NCBI GenBank assembly: GCA_030448185.1
Contig: JAUJNL010000009.1
Span: 41,892-105,891 of the forward strand
DNA from: Cytophagales bacterium
Lineage (GTDB): Bacteria > Bacteroidota > Bacteroidia > Cytophagales > 172606-1
Length of the DNA: 64,000 nucleotides
Reading direction: 5' to 3'
A program made the position numbers and the translations under genes. Shown here one piece after another: positions 31,988 through 41,764 of the stretch (the stretch's first letter is position 1; each line of letters begins with the position of its first letter). Under the pieces are notes generated by a model. That model made no database searches and was not told where the DNA came from. It worked only from the letters and a program-made list of their open reading frames with translations.

Positions 31988-32767
31988 TTATAATTCCCAG
32001 CTGGCCAGGGCCGATATACTATGATGCGCCGTAAGATCAAATGTGCAGGGAACTACCGATATATAGTTTTGTGACAAAGCCCATTCATCGGTGTCTTCTC
32101 CCTTATCAAAATTAACGAAATTACCTGCCATCCAGTAATAATCACGGCCATGAGGGTCCTTACGCTGGTCAAACACTTCGGTCCAAGTAGCCTTGGCCTG
32201 CCGGCATATCTTTATCCCTTTGATTGCTCGTTCTGATCTGATGGGGATGTTCACATTCAGCGCCACATCCTTTGGCATTCCGTTTTCCAATACCTGAAGG
32301 GCAATTTTCCGGACAAACGGGAGGGCATGGGAAAAGTCGGCAGTAGGTGAATAATCGCATAGCGAAAAGCCGATAGCCGGGAAACCTTCCAAGGCGGCTT
32401 CAATAGCAGCCGACATGGTGCCCGAGTACAACACACTGACCGAAGAATTGCTGCCGTGGTTAATCCCACTGACTACCAAATCAGGCCGCCGGTCCCTGAG
32501 TACATGGTGCTTGGCTAATTTTACGCAATCAGCCGGTGTGCCCGAACATTCATAGGCGGTAATTCCTTCGTCTTCAAAGGCAATGGAAGGATCTAAGCGT
32601 AAGGCCTCTCCTACAGTGATGGCATGGCCCATGCCTGACTGCGGACTATTAGGCGCTACTACCACTACTTCGCCCAGTTCCATCATGGTTTCCACCAGTG
32701 CCCGGATACCTCTTGAGGTAATGCCATCATCATTCGACACTAGGATCAAAGGTGTTTTTTTAGACAT
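31988..32767 (-). CDS. surE: 5'/3'-nucleotidase SurE
   Basis: LVSNDDGITSRGIRALVE, APNSPQSGMGHAIT, VSGINHGSNSSVSVLYSGTMSAAIEA. Confidence 0.97.
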   Translation of the reverse strand: MSKKTPLILVSNDDGITSRGIRALVETMMELGEVVVVAPNSPQSGMGHAITVGEALRLDPSIAFEDEGITAYECSGTPADCVKLAKHHVLRDRRPDLVVSGINHGSNSSVSVLYSGTMSAAIEAALEGFPAIGFSLCDYSPTADFSHALPFVRKIALQVLENGMPKDVALNVNIPIRSERAIKGIKICRQAKATWTEVFDQRKDPHGRDYYWMAGNFVNFDKGEDTDEWALSQNYISVVPCTFDLTAHHSISALASWEL

Positions 32768-32775
32768 AAAAGTTG

Positions 32776-32877
32776 ATGTGCTAATTGATTATGTGCTGAT
32801 GCGGAGATGGTTGGATTGTTTGATGATTATATGACTGAATGGCTGTATTATCCTATGTTGTATTGCTAAATGGCTGA
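32776..32877. repeat. Octad (8-bp) degenerate tandem array, 13 units
   Basis: ATGTGCTA ATTGATT ATGTGCTG ATGCGGAG ATGGTTGG ATTGTTTG ATGATTAT ATGACTGA ATGGCTGT ATTATCCT ATGTTGT ATTGCTAA ATGGCTGA; inverted arm at about 32921-32970. Confidence 0.85.
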
Positions 32878-32952
32878 AAAAAGCTCGTAAGCTTTAGCAA
32901 AAGAATTATTCAGAGTAAAAACAATTCAACATAGGACAATTCAACCCTTCTG

Positions 32953-34203
32953 TTAATTCAATCCTTCAAGCCCTCCTTCTCCATTAAAGTCTTTCAGAAT
33001 GGTATGGCCCATTTTGTCACGCTTGGTGGTAAGATACCGTTCATTGTGCGGATTAACCGGCACTTCAATCGGTACGCTTTCGACAATTTCCAGTCCATAT
33101 CCAATCAGGCCAGCCCGTTTCCGGGGATTGTTGGAAATCAATCTTATTTTACTGATACCCAGATCACGCAGAATTTGTGCCCCTACGCCATAGTCACGTT
33201 CATCCATCCGGAAGCCCAGTTCCAGGTTGGCCTGTACCGTGTCACGCCCCATTTCCTGTAATTTGTAGGCTTTCAACTTGTTTAGGAGCCCAATTCCACG
33301 ACCCTCTTGGTTCATATATAATACTACGCCTTTGCCTTCCTTCTCCACCATCTGCATGGCCGCGTGTAGCTGACCGCCACAGTCGCAGCGGCACGAACCA
33401 AAAATATCACCCGTTACGCAGGAGGAATGCACCCGTACCAGCACCGGTTCATCTTTTCCCCAACTTCCTTTTACCAAAGCCAGGTGGAGGTCACCAGTGT
33501 CCTGGCGGTAAGCAATCAGATCAAAGTGACCGTAGTCCGTAGGCATGTCTACGCCAATTTCACGCTTGATCAGGCTTTCGGTACGGAGCCGGTAGGCAAT
33601 CAAATCTTTAATGGAAACCAGTTTCAGGCCGAATTTATCCGCGATACGGCGGAGCTCCGGTAGCCGGGCCATCGTGCCATCTTCATTCAGGATTTCGATA
33701 AGTACCCCAGCCGGTTTCAGGCCGGCCAGCCGGGCAAAGTCCACGGTAGCCTCGGTATGACCTGACCGGCGAATGACGCCGCCCTGGACGGCCCGGAGCG
33801 GAAAAATATGTCCTGGCCGGCCCAGATCTTCCGGTTTTGTATCAGGATCAACCAATGCCCGGATGGTTTTGGCCCGGTCGCTGGCCGAAATACCCGTGGT
33901 GCAACCATTGCCCAGCAGGTCTACCGAAACGGTAAAGGGCGTGCTGTGCACAGCTGTATTACGGCCGACCATCATTTCCAGGCCCAGTTCGTGGCAACGG
34001 TCTTCAGTGAGCGGAGCGCACATCAGGCCCCGGGCCTCTTTGATCATAAAATTGACCATCTCCGGCGTAATCTTTTCCGCGGCACAAACCATATCGCCTT
34101 CGTTTTCGCGGTCTTCGTCATCTACGACAATAATGATTTTGCCCTGCCGGATGTCTTCGATGGCTTCTTCAATGGTATCTAAGTGAATATCGGTTGTTTC
34201 CAT
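32953..34203 (-). CDS. ribBA: Bifunctional 3,4-dihydroxy-2-butanone-4-phosphate synthase / GTP cyclohydrolase II
   Basis: [51 protein letters not shown]. Confidence 0.97.
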   Translation of the reverse strand: METTDIHLDTIEEAIEDIRQGKIIIVVDDEDRENEGDMVCAAEKITPEMVNFMIKEARGLMCAPLTEDRCHELGLEMMVGRNTAVHSTPFTVSVDLLGNGCTTGISASDRAKTIRALVDPDTKPEDLGRPGHIFPLRAVQGGVIRRSGHTEATVDFARLAGLKPAGVLIEILNEDGTMARLPELRRIADKFGLKLVSIKDLIAYRLRTESLIKREIGVDMPTDYGHFDLIAYRQDTGDLHLALVKGSWGKDEPVLVRVHSSCVTGDIFGSCRCDCGGQLHAAMQMVEKEGKGVVLYMNQEGRGIGLLNKLKAYKLQEMGRDTVQANLELGFRMDERDYGVGAQILRDLGISKIRLISNNPRKRAGLIGYGLEIVESVPIEVPVNPHNERYLTTKRDKMGHTILKDFNGEGGLEGLN

Positions 34204-34211
34204 AGGAGTTG

Positions 34212-34246
34212 GTTTGAGGTTGCTGGTTTCGGTTTTCGGTTGTTGG
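34212..34246. repeat. Heptad array upstream of ribBA
   Basis: GTTTGAG GTTGCTG GTTTCGG TTTTCGG TTGTTGG. Confidence 0.75.
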
Positions 34247-34341
34247 TGTAAACACCTCCTGGTCTTCTCTGGAAGCTTGAGAGAAATGCGTAAATTCTCC
34301 CATCAAAAAGCCCCTATTTTGAAGAAATAAAACGGAGCGCT

Positions 34342-34404
34342 AACCAGAAACTAACAACTGTAAACCAACAACCGTAAATCAGAAACCAGCAACTGTAAAC
34401 CGTT
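34342..34404. repeat. Heptad array, 9 units, inverse sense to 34212-34246
   Basis: AACCAGA AACTAAC AACTGTA AACCAAC AACCGTA AATCAGA AACCAGC AACTGTA AACCGTT. Confidence 0.88.
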
Positions 34405-34540
34405 AACAAAAAACGTTACGTTTTGGTGCTTGCCCGGCAAAGGTAGGAGTTAATGCCGTAATTGTATGAAGACGTTCAGGCGCGATACTTGGATATTAAC
34501 AGTAAAATACATTAATTTTAACGGATAACCACGTAAGGTC

Positions 34541-34900
34541 ATGCTCGACCGCCGACTGAAAGCCTTTCTTATCGAGGAATTGAACCGGTTTACCCGCAAT
34601 CACCGCATTCATCCGGACGGGAGAGATGAGGACGTTGCCCTGGAAGAACTGTCCTCTTTTTCCATGCGCCGCCGTAACCTGATCCTGATCGAAGCTGTAA
34701 CCTGGAGTGTAGTACTGCTGGTGCACCTCATTATTCTGCTCTTTTTCCGGAAAAGGGCCTTTGATATGGGGTCTTTCTTTACTTTCACGGTACTCACTTT
34801 AGGCAGTTTTCTGCTGCTGCTCCGAGCTATGTACGCCCTCGGCCGCAACCGTAAATTCCGCATGATTGTCAAAATGCTGCGGATGGGACAGGAGATGTAA
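34541..34900 (+). CDS. Hypothetical membrane protein
   Basis: 119 aa with two predicted TM helices. Confidence 0.65.
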   Translation: MLDRRLKAFLIEELNRFTRNHRIHPDGRDEDVALEELSSFSMRRRNLILIEAVTWSVVLLVHLIILLFFRKRAFDMGSFFTFTVLTLGSFLLLLRAMYALGRNRKFRMIVKMLRMGQEM

Positions 34901-35244
34901 GTCTTGGGTATTCGGTATTAAGGCGTTAGGTACCAGGTATTAGACTTTCCAAACCAGATACAGCAGTCTTTATCATCAATTCCCTCAAAAGTAAACGGGA
35001 GTGTCAGAAAAAACAGTATTATCTATTTTTTGCTGATTTTATAGTATGCTTCCGTATCATCTTCTGCAAGTAAACCCCCTGATTAAATGGTAGTGTACTG
35101 AATTTCAGAATACTGTATGTTTGTTCATTTTGTGAATGCCTAAACATTACGCAAGTGTACAATTCAATATCAGTACCTTTTTTTCAGCAGATCTGCCATA
35201 CATATTTGCCGCAGTTAATTATTTAACCCAATCAAATACGAGTT

Positions 35245-35697
35245 ATGAAAAACAAAAACGTTCTGCTGTTGTTGGCCCTGTTTGCTTTTGCCAGTTCCAT
35301 CTTTATGACGGGTTGTAAAAAAGATGATGAAAAACCTTCTACCAGAGCAATGATAGTTGGAATTTGGAAGGCAGAAAGTTCCCGTGATGTATCATATGAG
35401 AATGGGAAAGTAACGGATGATGAAACTACTCCTGGTAATGCTGGCGAAACTTATGAATTTAAAAGTGATGGGAAAGTAGTTTATAAGGAAAGCTCAAGCA
35501 GCACCGCAGAGGATGGTACTTGGACGTTAACTGATGGTGATAAAAAACTAATCTTATCTTCAAGTAGCTTTCCAATAGCTCTTCCTTTCGAAATCAAAGA
35601 AGTCTCTTCTACTAAGCTGGTGTTGTTCATGACTTATCAGACTAGCTCAGGAGGAACAACTTATAAGGAGGAATCCACTCTTACATTTAAGAAATAG
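35245..35697 (+). CDS. Lipocalin-like lipoprotein
   Basis: Lipobox FMTGCKK; IVGIWKAESS...TYEFKSDGKVVY...DGTWTLTDGDKKLIL. Confidence 0.75.
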   Translation: MKNKNVLLLLALFAFASSIFMTGCKKDDEKPSTRAMIVGIWKAESSRDVSYENGKVTDDETTPGNAGETYEFKSDGKVVYKESSSSTAEDGTWTLTDGDKKLILSSSSFPIALPFEIKEVSSTKLVLFMTYQTSSGGTTYKEESTLTFKK

Positions 35698-35720
35698 AAC
35701 ATAATTGATTTCCTTTACTA

Positions 35721-35753
35721 AAAAGCCGCTGCTCAAAAGGCAGTGGCTTTTTT
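35721..35753 (+). terminator. Rho-independent terminator
   Basis: AAAGCCGCTGC-TCAAAA-GGCAGTGGCTTTTTT. Confidence 0.85.
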
Positions 35754-35847
35754 AATGTACCTACTATATATTACTGCTCAATACTCCTTCTTTCCATCCA
35801 ATTGGCTCTCCGGAAAATGCTACCTTTGCAGCATCAACGATTGATGT

Positions 35848-38800
35848 ATGCAAAACCAGACCACCATTTATAAACCTAAAAACCCTATTCGAATCGTTAC
35901 CGCGGCATCTCTGTTCGACGGGCACGATGCGGCTATTAACCTGATGCGGCGGCTGATGCAGGCCAGCGGCGCCGAAGTGATTCACCTGGGACATAATCGT
36001 TCGGTGGCCGAAATTGTGGATTGCGCCATTCAGGAGGATGCTCAGGCGATAGCCATCACCAGTTATCAAGGCGGGCACGTCGAATATTTCAAATACATGC
36101 ATGACCTGCTTAAGGAAAAAGGCGCCGGACACATCAGAATATTCGGCGGTGGCGGAGGCACTATTTTACCATCGGAAATTGAAGAACTGCACGCCTACGG
36201 CATCACCCGCCTCTACTCTCCCGACGACGGCCGGTCACTGGGCCTTCAGGGAATGATCAATGACCTGCTGGAAAAGGCTGATTTTCCCACGGTAACTTCG
36301 CCCAACGGACAAGCGAAAGCATTATCCGCCAAAGACCCTAAAGCCATTGGTTCCCTGATTACCCTGGCCGAAAACCAACCCGATCAGTTTGCTTCTTTCA
36401 AATCGAACATTGAGCATCGGGCATCGAACGTTATTCCAGTTCTCGGCATTACTGGCACGGGAGGTTCGGGCAAGTCTTCACTGGTAGACGAACTGGTACG
36501 CCGGTACTTGCTGCATTTCCCGGATAAGACCATTGCCATTATTTCCGTGGACCCATCAAAACGGAAAACGGGGGGAGCTCTGCTGGGAGACCGTATCCGG
36601 ATGAATTCTATTCATAACCTCCGGGTATACATGCGTTCCCTGGCAACGCGGCAGAGCAATCTGGCTCTGAGCCGGCACGTGCAGGAGAGCATTGACATTT
36701 GTAAGGCCGCAGGCTACGATCTTATCATCGTTGAAACTTCTGGAATTGGCCAGTCCGATACGGAGATTACCGAACATTCGGACGTGTCGCTGTACGTGAT
36801 GACCAGCGAATACGGGGCCGCCACGCAACTGGAAAAGATTGACATGCTGGATTTTGCCGACCTGATTGCCATCAATAAATTTGATAAGCCCGGCTCCCTG
36901 GATGCTTTGCGCGACGTTAAGAAACAGTACCGTCGCAACCATCAGCTTTGGGATGCCGCGGAGGAAGACCTACCCGTGTTTGGTACCGTCGCCAGCCAGT
37001 TCAACGACCCCGGCACCAATGTTCTTTTTGAGAAAGTTATTTCCAAGATCAATGAGAAAACCGGCACTAATTTTCCTGTTCCTGTCCAACCAGAAAATAC
37101 TCCAAACCCCCAATTTAACATCGAACATCGGACATCGAACATCGCAAATTTTTCCATCATTCCCGCCAGCCGGGTCCGCTACCTGGCTGAGATTGTAGAA
37201 GGGAGCCGCAACTACGAACGCTTTGTGGACGAACAATGCACTCTGGCCCGGCAGCTCTTCCAGTTGCAGGGCACTATTGAATTGCTGCGGTCGAAGATTG
37301 GCACCACGAAGCTGGAGATCCGGCAGGACGTGGCCAGTCAGACGGTCAAGGTGATTCAGCACGAAACCGGCGAACCGGAGTATTTGCGGGAGCTGATTGA
37401 CCTATATAATCAGATCGAGGAGAAAATGAATCCCGAATGCCGTCAGCTATTGCGGGAATGGCCGCAAAAAGTGCAGCGGTACAAATCAGCCAAATACCAG
37501 TTTCAGGTGCGGGATAAGGTGATTGAGCAGGATTTATACACCGAGTCCCTGTCAAGGCTTAAAATCCCGAAGGTAAGTCTGCCGGCATACGAGAACTGGG
37601 GTGACCTACTCCGCTGGCAGCTGACCGAAAATGTACCCGGTGAGTTTCCCTACGCGGCCGGGGTATTTCCGCTGAAGCGGGAGAATGAAGACCCAACCCG
37701 GATGTTTGCCGGGGAGGGCGGCCCCGAACGAACCAACCGCCGTTTTCACTACGTTTCGCAGGGAATGCCTGCCAAGCGGCTTTCCACGGCCTTTGATTCA
37801 GTCACTTTGTACGGCGAAAATCCTGATCTTCGGCCGGATATCTACGGCAAAATCGGTAATTCCGGGGTAAGTATTGCCACGCTGGACGATGCCAAAAAGC
37901 TGTATTCCGGCTTCAACCTGTCAGACCCGGCTACTTCGGTCTCTATGACCATTAATGGTCCGGCCCCCATGCTGCTGGCCTTTTTCCTCAACGCCGCTAT
38001 CGACCAGCAGTGTGAATTGTACATTAGGAGAGAAGCGAGGAGTGAGGAGATAGAAGCGAGAATAAATAAGATATATACAGAAAAGGGTTTGCCTCTGCCT
38101 AGCTATCAGGGAATTTTACCTGAAGGGAATGATGGGCTTGGCTTGATGTTATTGGGGGTAACCGGCGATCAGGTGCTACCTATAAACGTTTACAATAAAA
38201 TTAAGGCCGACACCCTGAAAGCCGTCCGGGGCACGGTACAAGCCGATATTCTGAAGGAAGACCAAGCGCAGAACACCTGTATTTTCAGCACTGAATTTGC
38301 CCTCCGGATGATGGGTGATATTCAGCAGTATTTTATTGAGCAGAAGGTCCGGAATTTTTACTCCGTATCGATCTCAGGCTACCACATTGCCGAAGCAGGG
38401 GCCAATCCGGTCTCGCAGCTGGCCTTTACACTAGCCAATGGTTTTACTTTTGTAGAATACTACCTGAGCCGGGGGATGCACATCGATGATTTTGCCCCGA
38501 ATTTGTCGTTTTTCTTCTCCAACGGCGTAGATCCCGAATATTCCGTAATTGGCCGGGTAGCCCGGCGCATCTGGGCTAAGGCCATGAAAGGGCGGTACGG
38601 GGGCAATGACCGTTCGCAGAAGCTTAAATACCACATTCAGACCTCGGGCCGGTCGCTGCACGCCCAGGAAATCGCCTTCAATGATATCCGTACGACCTTG
38701 CAGGCTTTGTACGCCATTTATGACAACTGTAATTCCCTGCACACCAACGCCTATGATGAGGCCATTACCACACCTACTGAAGAGTCAGTACGCCGGGCCA

Positions 38801-39327
38801 TGGCGATTCAACTGATCATTAATAAGGAACTAGGGCTGGCTAAGAATGAAAACCCCTTGCAAGGCTCTTTTATCATCGAAGAACTCACGGATTTGGTAGA
38901 AGAAGCGGTATTGCGGGAGTTTGAGAGCATTTCTGAAAGGGGAGGAGTGCTGGGCGCTATGGAACGAATGTATCAGCGGAGCAAGATCCAGGAAGAATCT
39001 ATGTACTACGAAACGCTGAAGCATAATGGACAACTGCCTGTAATCGGCGTCAATACCTTCCTCGATCCGAAAGGTTCGCCGACGATTATTCCCAAAGAGG
39101 TAATCCGGTCCACGCGGGAAGAGAAAGAATACGCCATTACTTCGCTGGAAGCTTTCCATACCCGCAATGAAGCTGCCGCGCTGCAATCTTTGAAGGACTT
39201 ACAGTTAGCAGCCGTCAATGGCCGGAATGTATTTGAACAGCTGATGGAAACGGCCAAAGTCTGTTCCCTCGGCCAGATGACCCACGCCCTCTACGAAGTT
39301 GGGGGTCAGTACCGGAGAAATATGTAA
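35848..39327 (+). CDS. icmF: Fused isobutyryl/methylmalonyl-CoA mutase (IcmF type)
   Basis: B12-binding domain ([31 protein letters not shown]), MeaB-like GTPase ([20 protein letters not shown]), mutase ([11 protein letters not shown]-type [45 protein letters not shown]). Confidence 0.95.
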   Translation: MQNQTTIYKPKNPIRIVTAASLFDGHDAAINLMRRLMQASGAEVIHLGHNRSVAEIVDCAIQEDAQAIAITSYQGGHVEYFKYMHDLLKEKGAGHIRIFGGGGGTILPSEIEELHAYGITRLYSPDDGRSLGLQGMINDLLEKADFPTVTSPNGQAKALSAKDPKAIGSLITLAENQPDQFASFKSNIEHRASNVIPVLGITGTGGSGKSSLVDELVRRYLLHFPDKTIAIISVDPSKRKTGGALLGDRIRMNSIHNLRVYMRSLATRQSNLALSRHVQESIDICKAAGYDLIIVETSGIGQSDTEITEHSDVSLYVMTSEYGAATQLEKIDMLDFADLIAINKFDKPGSLDALRDVKKQYRRNHQLWDAAEEDLPVFGTVASQFNDPGTNVLFEKVISKINEKTGTNFPVPVQPENTPNPQFNIEHRTSNIANFSIIPASRVRYLAEIVEGSRNYERFVDEQCTLARQLFQLQGTIELLRSKIGTTKLEIRQDVASQTVKVIQHETGEPEYLRELIDLYNQIEEKMNPECRQLLREWPQKVQRYKSAKYQFQVRDKVIEQDLYTESLSRLKIPKVSLPAYENWGDLLRWQLTENVPGEFPYAAGVFPLKRENEDPTRMFAGEGGPERTNRRFHYVSQGMPAKRLSTAFDSVTLYGENPDLRPDIYGKIGNSGVSIATLDDAKKLYSGFNLSDPATSVSMTINGPAPMLLAFFLNAAIDQQCELYIRREARSEEIEARINKIYTEKGLPLPSYQGILPEGNDGLGLMLLGVTGDQVLPINVYNKIKADTLKAVRGTVQADILKEDQAQNTCIFSTEFALRMMGDIQQYFIEQKVRNFYSVSISGYHIAEAGANPVSQLAFTLANGFTFVEYYLSRGMHIDDFAPNLSFFFSNGVDPEYSVIGRVARRIWAKAMKGRYGGNDRSQKLKYHIQTSGRSLHAQEIAFNDIRTTLQALYAIYDNCNSLHTNAYDEAITTPTEESVRRAMAIQLIINKELGLAKNENPLQGSFIIEELTDLVEEAVLREFESISERGGVLGAMERMYQRSKIQEESMYYETLKHNGQLPVIGVNTFLDPKGSPTIIPKEVIRSTREEKEYAITSLEAFHTRNEAAALQSLKDLQLAAVNGRNVFEQLMETAKVCSLGQMTHALYEVGGQYRRNM
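36402..36429 (+). repeat. Heptad array inside icmF (1)
   Basis: ATCGAAC ATTGAGC ATCGGGC ATCGAAC, encodes SNIEHRASN. Confidence 0.9.
37120..37147 (+). repeat. Heptad array inside icmF (2)
   Basis: ATCGAAC ATCGGAC ATCGAAC ATCGCAA, encodes [10 protein letters not shown]. Confidence 0.9.
38028..38062 (+). repeat. Heptad array inside icmF (3)
   Basis: GAGAGAA GCGAGGA GTGAGGA GATAGAA GCGAGAA; same family as intergenic 25644-25671. Confidence 0.85.
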
Positions 39328-39453
39328 GTGTATATTATACACACTATTGTGTTTATTCTTTACTGGTAAGGGCGTTGTGAAAAACAGGCTTCCGTCTGGA
39401 TTAACAGCGTTTTTAGGTAAATTGTGAGTATTTACTTGTTAGCACATATTGAA

Positions 39454-39843
39454 ATGAAAATAATAGCTCAATTTTTGCTTGTCCTGTTGCTTCTTGCAAG
39501 TTGTACTGAAGAGTTTAAATCAGTTGATCCGGAAGCATTTAATAACAAGGTTGCAGAACGAACAGACATTGAAACTCCGGAAGAGTTAATCACTATTTAT
39601 TACAATTATCCGCCCGATGAAGGTAAGCCTGATTTGTCAATCAACTCGCAGAAATTGAATGACAATGAGTTTGAGATCACCTTAATTCACGATGGGCAAC
39701 AAGATGACGCTCAGCAAGCAGAAAAGGTAGTCATGCGTGCAGTGAAGAGTGATAATAAATGGACGGTACGCGAAATCAAAAGAAATTGGAAATGCTATTC
39801 CGGAAGAGGACACACCAGTTGGGGGATAGGATATTGTGGATAA
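39454..39843 (+). CDS. Cassette 1: hypothetical lipoprotein
   Basis: MKIIAQFLLVLLLLASCTEE lipobox. The track start (39424) lies upstream of the cassette boundary, so the internal ATG at 39454 is preferred. Confidence 0.7.
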   Translation: MKIIAQFLLVLLLLASCTEEFKSVDPEAFNNKVAERTDIETPEELITIYYNYPPDEGKPDLSINSQKLNDNEFEITLIHDGQQDDAQQAEKVVMRAVKSDNKWTVREIKRNWKCYSGRGHTSWGIGYCG

Positions 39844-39860
39844 ATGAAAGAGGAATAACA

Positions 39861-39952
39861 TGTGCTAACACCAGCCAAGCCTTCCAGCGGCCCGCCCAAC
39901 CGCATAGCCATAGCAGGAGGGCACGCCGTCGGGTGGCTTCGATCCGTTGTCC
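39861..39952 (+). other. attC site 1
   Basis: ATGTGCTAAC matches cassette start GTTAGCACAT; ends ..GATCC|GTTGTCC. Confidence 0.85.
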
Positions 39953-39976
39953 GCAATTGAGTCAAAAAGGAATACG

Positions 39977-40447
39977 ATGAAAGGAATTTTGTTGGTTCTA
40001 TCCTGCTTGTTATTTATTGGATCTCCTGTACTTGCTCATCAGGACAGCTTGCACACATCAAAAGAAACCAGACTGCGCCGGATTGTAGCAAGAATTCAAA
40101 AGCAGGAATTTCTGATGATGAATTATCAGATTACGCCAAGGAATAGAGGCTACGCAAAGACCTTAGCAAAAATAGCTACTGATGCAGATTTAATAGAATT
40201 GGCCAAACAGGAGAATAAAACGGTGTTTTGCTTGGCTTATTTGATTTTAAGTAAAAGAGGACACTCAATGGCGGTACAGATTTACAATCAGTATAAAAAT
40301 ATGGATGAGCAAACTTTTATCAGCCAGACCAGAACGATTACTGATTATAACCGAAAACATAAGTTTGATGTGATCAGGCTGTATTCTAATTCAGATTTTG
40401 TGTATGACGTGTTTGTTTATAAGAAATATTTGAATGTATTGGATTGA
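39977..40447 (+). CDS. Cassette 2: hypothetical secreted protein
   Basis: MKGILLVLSCLLFIGSPVLAHQD signal peptide; track start trimmed from the TTG at the cassette junction. Confidence 0.7.
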   Translation: MKGILLVLSCLLFIGSPVLAHQDSLHTSKETRLRRIVARIQKQEFLMMNYQITPRNRGYAKTLAKIATDADLIELAKQENKTVFCLAYLILSKRGHSMAVQIYNQYKNMDEQTFISQTRTITDYNRKHKFDVIRLYSNSDFVYDVFVYKKYLNVLD

Positions 40448-40462
40448 TAAATGAAGAAAACA

Positions 40463-40555
40463 GCGGACAACATTAAGCAGACCGGCAAGTGGGGCGCTCC
40501 ACCGCAGAGCTACAGCAGGAGCCCACACTTTGCGGCTGCACTTGATCCGTTATGC
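40463..40555 (+). other. attC site 2
   Basis: GCGGACAAC complements cassette start GTTGTCCGC; ends GATCC|GTTATGC. Confidence 0.88.
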
Positions 40556-40582
40556 ACCATCAAAAATGAAAAAAGAATAAGA

Positions 40583-40949
40583 ATGAATTTTGTCATTGTA
40601 AAGCCAAGAATCAGCCAAGATGAATTTATACAATGTCTCATTGAACAATTTCCGATGCTTGAATCAGAATTGCAAGATGAGGATTACCAAGGATTGATTT
40701 ATTTACAGGTTGCTTGTCTGACAAGATATGCCAACAATTGTCTATCAGTCGGCAGATTTGATGAACTAAAAAAGAATAATTGATTTTTTTCAACAAACAG
40801 TAGATAAAGTAGACTCTGTGACAGAAAATGCTTTATATGTTTCCTTTTTGGAACACCTTGAAATGGATGCAGATAATGATAAAGCACGAGAAGCAAGAAA
40901 ACTGCTGAAGCCTGAGTACCTGAAGATTTGGAAGGAATTGAGAAAATAA
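40583..40949 (+). pseudogene. Cassette 3: DUF7674-like small protein, frameshifted
   Basis: MNFVIVKPRISQDEFIQCLIEQFPMLESELQDEDYQGLIYLQVACLTRYANNCLSVGRFDELK, then -1 shift at an A6 run (40768-40773) into RIIDFFQQTVDKVDSVTENALYVSFLEHLE...YLKIWKELRK. Confidence 0.65.
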
Positions 40950-40961
40950 TAACAAAAGACA

Positions 40962-41048
40962 GGTGCATAACACCACCTACCAACGGCCCGCCGATGCGCA
41001 GAGCTAATGCAGGAGGGCACGCCGGCGTGTAGCTTCGGTACATTGGCA
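40962..41048 (+). other. attC site 3
   Basis: GGTGCATAAC complements cassette start GTTATGCACC; ends A|TTGGC. Confidence 0.88.
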
Positions 41049-41058
41049 ATAATGAAGA

Positions 41059-41580
41059 ATGAATAACAGGACTTTCATTGAAGATCAAATACTGGTTTCC
41101 CAAATGCTTCCACGCTTGAAATTAATTCAGGAGGAATCGAGGGAATTTGGAGCTGTATATGTTGACCTTCAAACGAATAATCAGTGGGAGCGATACGATT
41201 TTGAGTTCGAAGATCAATTTGAGGCGGTAACCGGACTACGCCGGTTTCCTCATCCGAGTGTTGCGCAAACGATTCAAATTGCTTTAAGTTCTCCACATAG
41301 GGATGAAGTAAGTGGAGCGGCAGCGATGCTGTATGTCTATGACCGAAAAGGGTTGGAAGTCCGCTCCCTATTCCTGCAGGAAATTGAATCCCGAATGGAA
41401 CAAATTGCTAAGGAACGATATGAGATCCTCTATGAGAGAATGGAATTATACGATGCCACCAATAACCGAGTACAAGTAGGAAAGTCGGTACAGGAGATTG
41501 AACAAGATGCTGCTTATTATAGACTGACATCATTGAGAGCAAAACAACTAAAAGACAAAATCACTATTGCCAACACCTAA
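41059..41580 (+). CDS. Cassette 4: hypothetical protein
   Basis: 173-aa ORF filling the cassette; stop codon inside attC. Confidence 0.75.
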   Translation: MNNRTFIEDQILVSQMLPRLKLIQEESREFGAVYVDLQTNNQWERYDFEFEDQFEAVTGLRRFPHPSVAQTIQIALSSPHRDEVSGAAAMLYVYDRKGLEVRSLFLQEIESRMEQIAKERYEILYERMELYDATNNRVQVGKSVQEIEQDAAYYRLTSLRAKQLKDKITIANT

Positions 41581-41659
41581 CTCGACCGACAACCGGCCTA
41601 TCCCAACGCAAGACCTCAACACAAAGGACCGGTATGCGGGAGTTATTGGGCCATTATGG
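41565..41659 (+). other. attC site 4
   Basis: ATTGCCAAC complements cassette start (A)TTGGCAAT; ends CC|ATTATGGGC. Confidence 0.85.
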
Positions 41660-41764
41660 GCAAGCAAAAGGTGATTCTCAGACAATCAAGTGCTGAGTGA
41701 ATAATGATGATAAAGTATAAACTAAAATCACAGCAGACCGCTCCACCAATTAATCATCTACAAC

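Noticed and set aside
32776-32877. CRISPR array
   Set aside because: Units are 7-8 bp, degenerate and without spacers; no cas genes.
34204-34500. FMN riboswitch upstream of ribBA
   Set aside because: No RFN-element core motifs recognised; the spacer consists of heptad arrays.
39328-39438. attI site or cassette promoter upstream of the first cassette
   Set aside because: The junction at 39438 is clear but no integrase, attI direct repeats or convincing promoter could be recognised.
39424-39453. Track start for the cassette 1 ORF
   Set aside because: Lies outside the cassette boundary; the internal ATG at 39454 precedes a proper lipoprotein signal.
40451-40582. N-terminal extension of the ORF at 40451-40783
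   Set aside because: It translates attC site 2; the plausible start is ATG 40583.
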